Positions 29,046 to 41,813 of a stretch of 64,000 nucleotides of DNA are shown one piece after another. The translations under genes were made by a program, and so were the position numbers. The stretch's first letter is position 1. Each line of letters begins with the position of its first letter. The notes below the pieces were generated by a model that saw nothing but the letters and a program-made list of their open reading frames with translations, did not search any database and was not told the DNA's origin. The DNA comes from Enoplosus armatus (Eukaryota > Chordata > Actinopteri > Centrarchiformes > Enoplosidae): contig NC_092198.1 of the NCBI RefSeq assembly GCF_043641665.1, positions 17,948,501-18,012,500 on the forward strand, read 5' to 3'.

Positions 29046-30847
29046 ATGACTGTCTGTGATCATCACATTTAATGACACGAATTTCACAGTTGTGGAAATA
29101 CAATTCATGTTACAGGATAGAAGACAAACATTGGCTTCCCTCTCACACAGTAAGTTATTAAATATATAGTCCATGCAACCCCAGTTTGTTTACTGACAAT
29201 ACTCTTTGATAATCATTTGAAATAATCAAAGACAGCAATTTTGGAAAGTGTTTTGAACTGTAACCAGAAAAAATGTTTAGGTGCTGATCTCAAAAAGCAA
29301 CGCAGTTAGCAGCTGTGGAAGACCGATTCACGTTTAAATGCCTCTCCTGTCCGCGTCGGTGGAAAGTGGTGAAAGTGACACTGCGGAAGAGAAAAAAAAT
29401 CAATTCATCAGAAACCCAGTCAATACTCCAATCGATCCTCTCAACTTGACACTTGACGGACTCGACCTTAGATAGCTGATCGGAGGTCAACTCCATCTGT
29501 ACCCAGTCAATTCAATTGCAATTCCTGAGTGAAAGTTACACGGGGCATCCCACGTGGAAGATACAGTAATTGCATTTGAATCGCTGCAAACTGAACAAAA
29601 AAGAAAAAAGAAAAAAAGAAAAGAGGTTGTGTGAGGTCATGCTAGGACTCGCCGTTGGCATTGAGCCATAAGGGCACAGTTGGGAATAGCGAGTGGATGG
29701 ATGTGTCGCTTGGCAATGTGCCCAATGTGACAGCTGACTTAATAAGGAAGGCCTTTTATCCTGCAGACGAACATGTGGCCGATGCTGCAGCAGCCTCTCT
29801 GACAGACAGACGTTTTCTCTGCTGCTGGGACCGGAGGGGGGGGGGGGGTGACCTCCTGTGGACCCACCTTCTCTTTAAAGATCAAGCTGATTGTGCCCTT
29901 CTATAGTTCATTAAATCAGTTTTACTTAATGAAAATCCACCAAACTAATCTTTTTATTTGTAGAATTCATCCTCTTCTGTTGGCTTATTCAAGCTTTTGG
30001 TAATAATCGACATAAAGCTCAACAGACACTGCGATTTACTGCTCTGTCATTTGGTGCAGGGCAGGTTATACACAGTTTATCAGAGCTTTTATGCTGCCTG
30101 CTTGAAACAACACATTTGTGGGGCGTAAAAACCAAAACCGTGAGCTGAGAGACGCTAAAAAGCTGTGTAGATCTGATGGGAACTGCAGAGACAAGTGATT
30201 CTCTGTGGGTTTGGCAAGTCATTGTCATTTACTTGTTGTCAATATGAAAGTATTGATTAGTGCAGCTTTAATTGTCAACTTTGTCATTAACCAATTCATA
30301 GGATAGTCTATGAAATGTCAGAAAATAGTGCAAACTACCAATCACAATTTGAAAAATGAATGAATCCCTCATGTTTAAGAAGCTGGAATTGTGTTTTTGC
30401 TTGATAAATTACTTTACGATGACTTAAATAAACCTAAACAAGCTAACAGAGCAGATGAGGACTGACAAAATGTCCTTACTCGGGAGCATCTTTCTATTAT
30501 TATGAGGGCAACGCACGAGTCAAGCGAGTTATCCACTCACCCACCGCTCCCCCCTTTCCTCCCCCGTCTGTCTGACTGAGTTCCTGTTCCCATCTACCCT
30601 GAGAGCTCAGCCGCTGGAGATACTGAGAGAAGAAAAACACACTTTGTTTTTTACGACATTAAAGGCAGGCAGCCTTGTCACAGTGTGGCTGTGTGCGCTA
30701 CCTTGTTTGATAGGGAAATTGGATCTTGACTTGAGAGGGGAGTGTAATACGGTTAAAGGCATCATGAAAAGCCAGCTGTAACAGGATTTCAACCTCTGTG
30801 GAGCTCCAACTGACTGCTGCCGTGAGGCAAGTCATTAGGGAAAATCC

Positions 30848-30850
<3 letters not shown>

Positions 30851-30918
<68 letters not shown>
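30851..30918 (+). repeat. (TG)34 microsatellite
   Basis: Uninterrupted TG dinucleotides over 68 bp. Confidence 0.95.
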
Positions 30919-30920
<2 letters not shown>

Positions 30921-31145
30921 TGCCTCAGTGCCGATACTGTATGTAGGAGGTTATACGTCCTCCAGAGCCTGAATCTGTCATGCAGTAATGCTACCTTACC
31001 TGGCAGAGGGTCAAACATGTCAGAACAAATGTTTAGTCACGCCATGCTGCAGAGGAGGAAAGGAAAAGTCAGGTTTGAAGTTGAAACAGAGGAAACCGAA
31101 GCAGAATAGACAGAAACTGTTGAAATGATACAGATACGCTGAGGT

Positions 31146-31345
31146 CCATATATATATAGATATGTATATATATATATATTCACACACACATTTTTTTTTT
31201 ATGGTGCATAGATGTAGAGCTACCATACAGTCAGTAGATGTAATATGAGACAGTAGATATAGATAGGATATATATATATATATGTTCCATAGATACAATA
31301 GAGAAATAGATGCCGGTATAGGAGACACAATACGATAGATAGATT
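31146..31345. repeat. TA / GATA-rich simple sequence
   Basis: Alternating TATATA blocks (about 31149-31180 and 31268-31284) with interspersed ATAGATA units. Low-complexity DNA with no gene signal. Confidence 0.7.
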
Positions 31346-32291
31346 TGTAATGTCATTCTTAGAAGTTTCAGTTTATTTTTCAACTCTCAGTATATTTCTT
31401 GGGTACAATTCTTTAACGACAAAAACAGAGGGATCTATATCAAGATTGTTTTTTTAAATTTTTTTTACCATTGTCGATATATGATTGTATTTTTCCAACT
31501 TGTATCAGTATCGAGTGTTGGTTGAGTGTTCTCGGTCCTGCAGAACATAACAATTCTTGCTAGATTCTGTTATGGGCTGCCTAATTCCTGTTGAACTGCT
31601 GTAGCTATGATTATAGTTAACAGGTACAATCTGATATGAAGGTCAGTGGCCCGGCATCACTGATTTAATGCCACCAAAGGCACAAATCAGCACATCAGAT
31701 TGGTGTATCCCAAGTAGATTTGGTATTTGATAACCGATGATTCATTTATGTCACTTTTCAAGCCAAAAAATGCCAAAAATTCACTGCTTCCAGCCCCTCA
31801 GATCTGAGGAATTAATGCTTTTCTTTGTCCTATATGACTTTAAACTGAATATCTTTGGGATTTAGACTATAAGGACAAAACAAGCATCAACTTGGGCTCT
31901 AGGAAATTGTGAGGGCTTTTGTCACTATTTTCTAACTGATTACTTGAGAAAATACTCTGCGGATTAATCAGAGATGAAGAGAAGCATTAGTTGATACAAT
32001 ATGATATGGCGCTGTAGATCAAGAGATTTGATAGGCTTGAAGCTACATCTCTACATCGACACACAGGTGATAGATACAAAATGTACCTCCGGTCTTCAGG
32101 GCAGTAACTTTTCTTTCCACCCCAGCTCCCTTTTGTTTTTAAGCTAGAAGCTGTCACTGAAACATGTTTTGCTGCATACACGAAGATGTTTTTGTGTACC
32201 AAGGTGACTGTGCATATGTGCGTGTTTGGTGGAGAACAATTTTAATAGCTTCTTGCCAAGGTCAGTGCCTTCGCTGTGCTATGTGTGGAAT

Positions 32292-32309
32292 GAGCGAAGG
32301 CCTTCGCTC
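32292..32309. repeat. 18-bp perfect palindrome
   Basis: GAGCGAAGGCCTTCGCTC is fully self-complementary. The nearby GTGCCTTCGCTG (32267-32278) and GTGCCTTCAGCC (32313-32324) repeat one arm, giving three related copies of CCTTCGC/CCTTCAG within 60 bp. Confidence 0.9.
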
Positions 32310-32825
32310 GCAGTGCCTTCAGCCGACTCCAGAGAGTCGCGCTCATTGTGTGGCAGCCGAGGGGGAACAAAGACATTTCCACTGGAGGAACTTTGGGTTC
32401 CTGTCGATAAGGAGGGCAGCGTTGTGAGCCCGGCCCGTGTTTATATGCTTGTGTACAGTGGGGATCCACGGAGCAGCAGAGGCTTGCACTTTCCAGACAA
32501 CAAGTGGTGGCTGTATAAATAGTCACGCTTGGAGGAACTTCAAAGGGAGGAGAAAATTCCACCCGATGATCGAGATTCCCAGCCCGAATGAAGCGTGCGT
32601 GTGTTCACCGGGGTTTAGGGTTTCATTTGAAACAAAACCCGAGCTCAAAGCTGACTTTCAAACCGTTTTCCGAATTCAGCCAATATTCAGTGTCAACGTG
32701 ATGTCATTGTGGTGGGCCAAATCAATGCTTTTTAAGGCATGGCTTAAGTGTTCTTTCTCTTTACCCACTCCATTAAAGGCCCAACAATTACCTCTACCCC
32801 TAATTTTTCATTTACTCGTAATTCA

Positions 32826-33270
32826 CACCCTTATTATTAGTGGTGGAAAGTAACTAAGTGCATTCATTCAAATACTACAGCTTTGAGATACTTGTAGTTT
32901 ACTTGAGTAATTCTTTTTTTATTCTTCGACTCTGCACCACATGTATCTGACAGCTATAGTTACTATTTACTTTGCAGTTTAAAGGTTTTAGTACAAAACA
33001 TTATTATAGATGGGAACAAATGAGTTAAAATTAGCTCCAGCTCAACCAGCTGCAACATGCTACTTAAATATTAATGCATCAATAATAATAATATGATATA
33101 AACCTCAAAAAACTTTTACTTTTGATACTTGAAGTGCATTTTGTTGCTAATAATTCTGTACTTTTACTCAAGTAAAACTTTCATAATGGGGCTTTTACTT
33201 GTAACAATATTTTTAAATTGTGATATTGTTACTTTTACTTAAGCAAAGGTCTTCCACTTCTTCCACCATT
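32826..33270. repeat. Interspersed repeat, 'AGTGGTGGAAAGTAACT' family
   Basis: It starts AGTGGTGGAAAGTAACTAAG, holds TTTTACTCAAGTAAAACTTT and TTACTTTTACTTAAG, and ends CTTCCACTTCTTCCACC. The two ends are inverted (GGTGGAA against TTCCACC). Related segments lie at about 36640-37030 and 59787-60050. Confidence 0.65.
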
Positions 33271-35293
33271 GATTATTATAACCCCTCACCCGGGTCCTAA
33301 TCCTATAATCCATCAGTTCCAGAGCGCCATGATCACCACAGAAAAACAACCTCTGGGCACAGTGGCCACTGACATATCGTCCGTGTACCGTTAGCCACGT
33401 TGGCACTGAATTGAAACTCCTCGTCAGTTCAATGGTTAATCACAGATCCACTCTAGTAAGTGCGTCCCGTGTGTCTTCATCATGCATTCAGCTGTAAGTC
33501 AGAATATGCCGGTGAAGGACAGAGTTGCCTTTGGTCCAAATAAATGTACTCATACGTTCATAACTAAAATGCTTCTGTGCAGCGGGGGGGGGCGAGATCT
33601 GGGTTTTGAGCTCCGTTGCCCTCCACAGGCAGGTTTCTGTACAGGTTCTGCATTTCCCAAGGGTCCAGCCCTGACTCTCATTTCATGTGTCATATATTTT
33701 TATGCCCACCTTTTTAAAATGCACCCAGTGAAGACCAGGGAGAAATTGCCTCTTTAAGCCTAATGTTCCGATAGCGAAGACGCAGACGTTGTTGCACAAA
33801 ACCCCTGAAGTGTTTATCCGGCTTTTTACGTCAAAGGGAAAACATGATTACACTTACTAATCTTATAAAACCAAGCCGTGAGATCAGCGACTGACAGAGA
33901 GCAGGCGACATGAAGTGCTCACTGAAGGACAACCAGAGGGTGTACAGATTTCTTTCAGGTTGAATTTATACGGAACATTGTTTGTTGATGAAGTTTGGGG
34001 TCCTGTACCTTTTGACCTCATGTGGCCGGAGAATAACACATACAATACGCTGCATGTTATAGGGGGTATTTCATATATTTATAGGAAAACAAATCACTTT
34101 CATATGGAACCACTGCCCAACTCAAAGAGCCCTTTAATAACCTGCATGCCCACCGCCTCCTGGATTTGCTGTGTGACAACATCATGTTGTGTCCAAGCTC
34201 TCTGATGACATTCACGCACTGTCTGCTGCCTTTCCTGCCCTCTTATCAGCAGATAATTGCCGGTAATGTTGAGGAGACAACGCTGCATCTGAACCGTTCA
34301 TTCACTTATCCCGGTGTCGAGACACGAGCTTTCATGTCCCAGGGTTCCCACGGTCGGCTACGGGACTTTCCAAACCCCGGGGGCAGTTCAGCACGGGACA
34401 TTTTCATATAAGCCGCACCAGCAAATCATTGCAGTGTTTTAGCTCAAGAGTTGGAACACAGTTCTGCTAAAGCCAAACGTCCTCCGCTGGGATAAACTTG
34501 CTTCAGCCAGTACCGGACTAAAACACATCTCTCTAGCCTCTCACCATCTGTAATGACCTATTTGTGCATGTTAATGTATTTTGTGTTGCTCGCAATGCAG
34601 ATGTTGAGAGCGACATCAATGTTTCTCCTGTCAGATGACTGCAGGAGGAGCTCCGTGATCAACAGCCATGAATTTACTGTTAGTCCAGATCAGCAGGTCA
34701 AGTTTACTCATTCACTCACCTGACAGCCGAAAGAAGTGTCAATACCTGTGTATGGAGAACATCTAAAACGTAAACCAGTTTTTTAAAATTTGATCCATAT
34801 CAGTGTGAACACATAAACCAGAAACGTCCCCAAACTCCAGAGCTCCTTCCTGAATATAAACTCAGTTGTTGGGGACCAAATGGAGCTGTTGACTGACCTT
34901 ATTTTAAACTATTTTCATGTTCATCTTTGCTCTACGTAATGTTTTAGTGTACACATGTATATAACAGCATAAAAGGAGTAAATAAATAAAACGAAGCTAT
35001 AATTTGACTAAAGCGCAGTGAGTGCCGCGCGTTCGTTTTTGTCATTTGTTCGTGTAATAAGGCTCAAACAGCAGGGTGTGAAGGGAACTGGACCTGGACT
35101 TCAGTGACACCAAACCCACCTCTGACACCTGATAAGGAGCCCGAGCGCCGGCACGGACACCAGCAGGCGTGGAGCCAAAGACACTCGGCGGCGGCACATT
35201 CGCGGTGAGGGCTGTCGAGTGCTGAGAGGTGAGAGGCATGTGTGGAAAGGGGGGAAAGGCTGATGTCTTCACATTAGGCCTCTCGGAGGTTTC

Positions 35294-35296
<3 letters not shown>

Positions 35297-35378
<82 letters not shown>

Positions 35379-35717
35379 TTTCTGCAGCCTTCCTCCCCAA
35401 CGTTTCACTCATTTTTAATATTTGAAATAGTGATCACATGAAAAGGAGACGCACTACAGAGTACATGTAAACATAGATGCAAGTCAAATCACACTAAGAC
35501 TAACACTTTGTGCTGACACCACGGCTGCATCCTCAGTAAATCCTGTGCTGATGGGCTTTATAGTGTTACCAGTGCTCCTTCCTTCAGCGGCTGTTTTGAC
35601 CCTTGCTTATTGATTTTTCTCCACAGAAGGAGTCAATGCAGAGATGAGCACTACTGCTGCAGCAAGGAGGGTCAGTAAGTTTACAGCCAAAGGAGGGAGG
35701 GAAGGATTTCTACTACT

Positions 35718-35766
<49 letters not shown>
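35297..35766. repeat. Inverted (TG)40 / (CA)23 microsatellite pair
   Basis: (TG)40 at 35297-35376 and (CA)23 at 35721-35766 are reverse complements 344 bp apart, able to form a stem of about 46 bp. Confidence 0.9.
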
Positions 35767-35769
<3 letters not shown>

Positions 35770-36390
35770 GAGAAAATAAAGAAGAAGAGGAGGCAAGAAG
35801 CAAGGTTTCTCTCTCATGGGGAGCTGGTTTATTTTTAGACGGCGGCCTGGGTCAACGTTTTAAAATATGATAATATCTGTGATTTGGGATGCAGCGAAGA
35901 AATGAATGTGTGAGATTGAAGCTATATGAGTTTGCTTTCCCTCCCTGACGAAAAAATGCAGGACATTTAGTCAAAGGGGCATCTTGGCCGTTGGATTCTC
36001 TCGTGCAGGCGGTGAAGTGGCACACCAGCGATGGATTAGTTACTGGGATTTAAAGGAAAATGACAGACGAAGAGAAGAGAGGAAGTCCTCTTTGACATGG
36101 CATTTTAGCTTGTTTAAGTTCCCGTCCATCGCCGGGAAATACAATGGTCCATGGCGCCAAACAAGCACGATCATATTGAAGAGATAACGGCAGGTGGGAA
36201 GGACCCGATGAAGGTGTGATGACCTAATAGTTTGGAAAAAGCTGGTACAAATAATCACATAGTTGGTGTGCAGGTTGTTCTGTAATTCTAAGCAATAAAA
36301 ACACGTTTTCATCTTATGTCACATATAGTTTTTTTGAGCAGTCGTGCCTTTATTGTCCAGCACGCGGCCGACGAAGGCGGGCAGGTCAGT

Positions 36391-36414
36391 GCTGCTGCTG
36401 CTGCTGCTGCTGCT
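36391..36414 (+). repeat. (CTG)n trinucleotide repeat
   Basis: Eight GCT/CTG units in intergenic DNA. No open reading frame of interest crosses it. Confidence 0.9.
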
Positions 36415-36495
36415 TATCATCAGACAGAGGAGGAGACGTAGCACTAATGTGAGGATGGAGAGCACTGTCAACATATACAGCCATGGTACTGATGG

Positions 36496-36529
<34 letters not shown>

Positions 36530-38582
36530 GCAGACATTAGATATCATCTACAGTACAGCATCATTTGCAACTACACATGCTTATACTGACCCCTACTGTT
36601 GGAATAAGGTCCACACAACCTTCTCATTGTCATATTGTAACACAGAGTAGAGGATATTTCCCTTCTTTGCTACTTTCCACTTTCTACTCCACCTTATGTC
36701 AGAGAGAGATGGTGCACCATTTATCCCACTACACCTATTTGTCAGCTGTAGTTACTAGTTAGTATGCAGACTTTTACACTGGAAATATTATATATCAGTT
36801 AATACAATACTCCCAACTGCATATCAAGTCTTTAAACGAGCGTTTCAACATTAAAACGCTGTTTAAATGCTTTAAATGCAGAAGTGATGATAATCCAGTA
36901 ATATATAATATAACTGTATAATAAATACTTTTACTTGTGATAAAATACCTTTTGTTGATAATCCCTCTGTACTTAAGTAGGATTTTGAATGCAGAACTTG
37001 TACTTGTAATGGAGTATTTTCATGTTGTGGCATTTGTAAACAATCAGCATAAAAATAATATGCTGAAGACACAAAAAAAAAAAATCTAAAGGCCATTAGT
37101 GTGTGTGTGTGTGTGTGTGTGTGTGCAGAGTTGCTTAATGATTACCAGTGTCCCGATGCAAAAGCACAACAAACCGCCTAATTAATGGAGCGTCCAGCAT
37201 TCCTCGCTTTTATACTGGGACACAAAGGAAACCTTTTTGTGGCTCAGCAATAAATCAGTCGCTGCAGTCAGTCAGTGACACAAACACAATGCAACAGTGA
37301 TGTTTCTGCAGTGGCCACAGCCACGGTGGCGACTCAACAATCGCACAGTTCTGACCTCCGTAGTGTACTGCTTTTTAGGTATTGTTGCACTAACCATGAA
37401 ATCAAGCATGAAGAGAGGTTAACTGTTAACCAGCAGCGACGCTGGCTAATCAGTACAGAGCAACTGGAACGTTTTCAATAGTCATGTGGACGGATGTGCC
37501 AGAGTCTGCTGGAAGAAAATGTCTTTGTAGAGGTTTTCTTCCTTTATTTTGAGCTCTTTTTTTTTTTTTTTCATACTTCAAATCAAAAGTAGACAACACG
37601 TGTGAGGCCTTGTGAATTATTTTAATCTTAATCTTGTTCACTGAACAGAAGGAAAATATAATTGGGCTTCACTTAACTTGTGCACCTGCAGTTTTAAGCC
37701 TCGGAGGGGTGTAAAGCGCTCTCAGGCTGGTGCGTGCACTCACAGCAGGCCGGCCTTTGTGCCAAAGGTGTCGTCCCGCCGAGCGCAGGTTGTAATCGGA
37801 GCGAGCAGGTGGTTAAAGGCAGCGAATCAAACGGATCAGAGCAGGAGGTTTTATTCACCAGCTGGTCGGAGAGAAATCTAAAGGATGTGTTTCAATGGAT
37901 CCAAACCAAAGTCGGTATGCTTGTAATGTTTAAGTGACCGGCGGTGCACTGGAGCAAACATCAGGCTTCATCGGAGGTCCATTTGGTGTTGTGGCTCACA
38001 CCACACCCACTGATGAAACCGTTATCGTCAATGGATTCACTTATTTGTAGAGGTGAAACAATTAAATCGATTAGTCGATCGACAGGAAAAATAATCAGCA
38101 AAAAGTGATTCCAGCTTCTCAGCTGTGAGGATTTGGTGCTTTTCTCTATTTTTCTTTTTTTTTTGTCATTGAAAACAGAATACGTTTGGACTGTGGGGAG
38201 TTATAACGGCCATTTTTCATTATTTTAGAGTTATTTTAGAGACGAAATGATTAATCAACTAATCATTAATAAAGATAATAAACCTTAGTTTTATAGCGCC
38301 TTTCATACATACAATGCAGCTTGAAGTACCTTTACATTAAACTGTATGAAACACCTTAAAAAACATGAACAAATTAAAAGGTTGAAACAGAACAGTATTC
38401 ATTCAGAAACCGGTTCACTGCCAAGAGCCAAAGAACCAAATTGAACTGACAATTAAAAGCACCAGAAAATTTGGCTCTGGTCCATGTAATCAAAATGAAG
38501 TTGATCAACTGAGTGACTGATTGTATGTTCTAGAAACAAAAGCTTTGAGAATTTCTCAGAAGGAGTGATCAAGTGATGAATC

Positions 38583-38587
<5 letters not shown>

Positions 38588-38617
<30 letters not shown>

Positions 38618-38730
38618 TGTCTGCTGACAGACAGCCGTCATTTCCATCAGCCTCATTAGTTCATTATATTGTCAGAGATCCCATTAGTGTTCTTTACAGT
38701 TCACTGAACTCCTCCCTTTGTATCAACATC

Positions 38731-38780
<50 letters not shown>
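38588..38780 (+). repeat. (GA)13 and (TG)24 microsatellites
   Basis: GA tract at about 38588-38613 and TG tract at 38732-38780, separated by 118 bp of ordinary sequence. Confidence 0.9.
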
Positions 38781-38784
<4 letters not shown>

Positions 38785-39170
38785 CAATATAGATGTCTGT
38801 TCACCACATGGGCACACAGAAAGAGAAATAAAAGCAAAATTTTTAATGGCCCTTATACAGTAAACACATAATCGTTTGTTGTCTTGCAGAAATAATATTT
38901 TAAGTAGACAAATCAGATGAAAATCAATTCTTTATAAGAAGCTTTGATCATTGCAGTTTTTGACATGTAAATGTTTGTAGATCAAACTTTAAACTGTTCT
39001 GAGTCAACCAGTGCAGGCGGTAACTTGTGATAAAAGGCTATATTATGATAGTGGATGTGTGTAAATAGAGGCTGTATAATGAGCAGACAATGTAAAAGAC
39101 TTGGAAACGTGGAAATGTGACCTCATCACTGTGCTTGTGGTCTAAATTTAGTGGAAGTGAGAGAAGCCGA

Positions 39171-39185
39171 CCACCAGGGTGCGCT
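39171..39185 (+). promoter_or_regulatory. CTCF-like motif, forward
   Basis: CCACCAGGGTGCGCT fits the CTCF core CCASYAGRKGGCRSY at 14 of 15 positions (T for G at position 10). Occupancy is not shown. Confidence 0.4.
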
Positions 39186-40637
39186 GTGATTCTATATGCA
39201 AACATTTAGGTTCAAGGACAAATATCCAAATAGTTCAACAGCTATGCAGGATATTTTTTGAATGGGACTGAGCCAGAAACTCCCCCCCCCCAAAAAAAAA
39301 AAACTCCCCAAAGGACGTGAAACAAACACATTAATGAAAAAGACAAATAAGTAAAGATTGTTTTCTATGTTAAGACAGACACAGACATAATTCAGCCCTC
39401 GCACCAGGGGCATGATACGTTTATTAAGGGTTAAAAAAAAAAAAGATTTCATTAATATTTGACTTTTAAATACACGTGGTCCAGAAAGCTGCTATGTCTT
39501 GTATCATTTAAGATACACTCACGATGAGTCATAAGTTAGTCTTATGTCCCATATAATGCCAAAAGGAAGGCGAGTCCCCATAATGTGACTGTGTACACGG
39601 ATGTATGTCCCCACAACATGAATTATATATATATATATTTGCATGTACACACACACACATTACTCCTAGGAAGTGATGAAAGGTCTTGGTCAACAGTGGA
39701 TGTGTGCACTGGATGAAGTACAAAGGTGTCATCGTATATGTATATTTATCAGGGGGAAGAAGTGCTTTGGAGGTTTTGAGGTTGAGTTTGAATTGGCCGT
39801 TAGCTGTGGGTGTGGTGGAAGTCCATCAATCCAGAAATCAATTGGGGTGCTTCCTTTTTCATTTTTCACGAGACATGAACTTGTCCTATCAGCCTCAATA
39901 ACAAACGGCGGTAGGAAGAATGAGTACAGCTCTCTAAATGGTAAAAATGAAACATTTGGCTGCCATTTTAGTCCCGCACAGAATCACTCTCTGACATAGT
40001 TAAACCTTGGAATCGAGCTGTGAACACGACGCACCAGCTTTTAAGTGGGGAACTTGTTGGCAAACAGCCTGCTATTATACATTCAGCAGACACGGAGCAC
40101 CATAATCATTACTCGTAGTCGCGTTTGTGTCCACCTGACGATTGTAAGTCCATTATGAACCCTCCCTTTACCTCTGTTGGTCTCTACCGACTCCCGAGGG
40201 AAACATCTGGCTCTTCAGCTGCTAATTCGCTCGTGTTTTTAGAGCTTGCGAGGTTGCATGCCGTAAAAAAACCCAAAACAATGATTGGAAAGATGCTAAA
40301 ATGCTACGAAAAGCTGTGAAGAACTGCAACACGATACACAGCAAATATGAAAATGTAATAGCAACTCATCAAATGACGAGAATGAGAAGCCCAATCTGCT
40401 ATACGAAGCTTTAAGTTTCAGCTCGTGGGTTTAGATCTAACTTTGTTCTGGTTCACTCTCACCGCTCTCATAACGCCGTTTTCGGTCTTCAGCATGCGAT
40501 TGTCCTCCTGTGCACTACCTGTCTGGCTCTCTTTCGAAAAAGAAGAGCGAACATTGGATTTATATTTTCCAGGTGGACACAAACACGACTGCAAATGAGC
40601 TACGATATGTCAGTGTTGTGTTCACAGCTTGTTTTCC

Positions 40638-40652
40638 GCTGCCCTCTAGTGG
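40638..40652 (-). promoter_or_regulatory. CTCF-like motif, reverse
   Basis: Read on the minus strand the site is CCACTAGAGGGCAGC, a 15 of 15 fit to the CTCF core CCASYAGRKGGCRSY. It faces the forward motif at 39171-39185. Such sequences also occur inside dispersed repeats. Confidence 0.45.
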
Positions 40653-41517
40653 CCAAAAACTTAATTGTTGCAGATTTAAGTCAGGAGGGAGTAATGCAGT
40701 TTGATCGTGCCACTAAATGCAGAGCGACCTTTTCCATCACTAACTTGCTCCCTTATTTCTTGTCCTGAGCTGAGGCGAGTTCATGGCAGCCTAGTTTGGC
40801 AATAAGTCAGTCAAGGTCGGCCTTTTGTCTGAGTCTGGCTTGTGTTTGTGTAGTACAAAGTGCACCAATGGCTACACTGCACACTTTGTGTCATCGGAGC
40901 AGAATAGAATAAGTCAACGATATGACATAATGTAATATGATGTCTGTGCCTGAAGCTGCTGACCCGTCCCCTGTGTTAACCCGAGTATGAAACTGACTAA
41001 AGTGTGGCCAACAGGCTTTTAATCTGTCCAGGAGCAGCAAGTCGTGAGACAAAATAAAATCACATAAACTCGGTCAGGAGTTCGTGATTCATTTGCAAAG
41101 TGAAACTCGAACCAAACCATTAAATGGCTTTTAACTTTGCTCAGAGGAAACACAATCTCTTGATTTGATGGATTCCCAGGGCGGCTTTTTTTTTTTTTTT
41201 GTAACAGAGAAAAATAATTTGGACTAAGGAGACATTGTTGGGTTAAGTAACAGGATTTTTTTTTTAAATGGGATTTAATGGCTAACTCTTATTGAAGTCT
41301 TTCATTGGAGAGGGAATGGACAGATGTGGCTTTGCTGGAGAGGAGATGAACAGGGTTTATTCTGTGTATTTTGAACAAAAAGGGGGGGGGGGGGTGCACT
41401 TTTTTTTTTTATTCTCTGCACATTGAATGTTGCACCAGAATCCTCTTAAAAAGCCTAAAATACATCTTTCTAAATCCAAAGTTGAATAATGGCGTGGGCT
41501 CTGAGGTTGCTCAGCTA

Positions 41518-41549
<32 letters not shown>

Positions 41550-41691
41550 CCCAGGTGGTTTTAATTGCTTTTCAGAAGAGCAGCATTACTCCCACATCAC
41601 AACGTGTACCGAGAGAGAATGCCAGGCACGGCGCTCTCCAGCAATAAATAACCTCTTCAGCCTGTTACAGGAAACCAGCGGCAAAACCTCC

Positions 41692-41692
<1 letters not shown>

Positions 41693-41727
<35 letters not shown>

Positions 41728-41777
41728 CACAGCCTTCCTCTCTGCTCTGCTGTCTTCATCGCACACCTACATTGTCT

Positions 41778-41809
<32 letters not shown>

Positions 41810-41813
41810 CACT
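41693..41813 (+). repeat. Two (CA)n microsatellites
   Basis: CA tracts at 41693-41724 and about 41779-41813 with a T/C-rich spacer. Confidence 0.9.

Larger units (their letters stand above)
22936..30840. other. Intergenic, repeats only
   Basis: No coding exon is recognised. Contents: CA/TG inverted pair with a G-rich block (23803-24193), other CA tracts (about 24770-24790, 24894-24919), GCAGCCCTAA-family copies (24462-24735, 27158-27330, 28670-29045, 30236-30400) and an AT/GC patchwork. Open frames here show no known domain. Confidence 0.7.
30841..39170. other. Intergenic, repeats only
   Basis: No coding exon is recognised. Contents: (TG)34 at 30851-30918, a TA/GATA-rich stretch (31146-31345), repeat copies (31705-31995, 32826-33270, 36640-37030, 38052-38280), an 18-bp palindrome (32292-32309), an inverted TG/CA pair (35297-35766), (CTG)8 at 36391-36414 and TG/GA tracts at 38588-38780. 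Confidence 0.7.
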
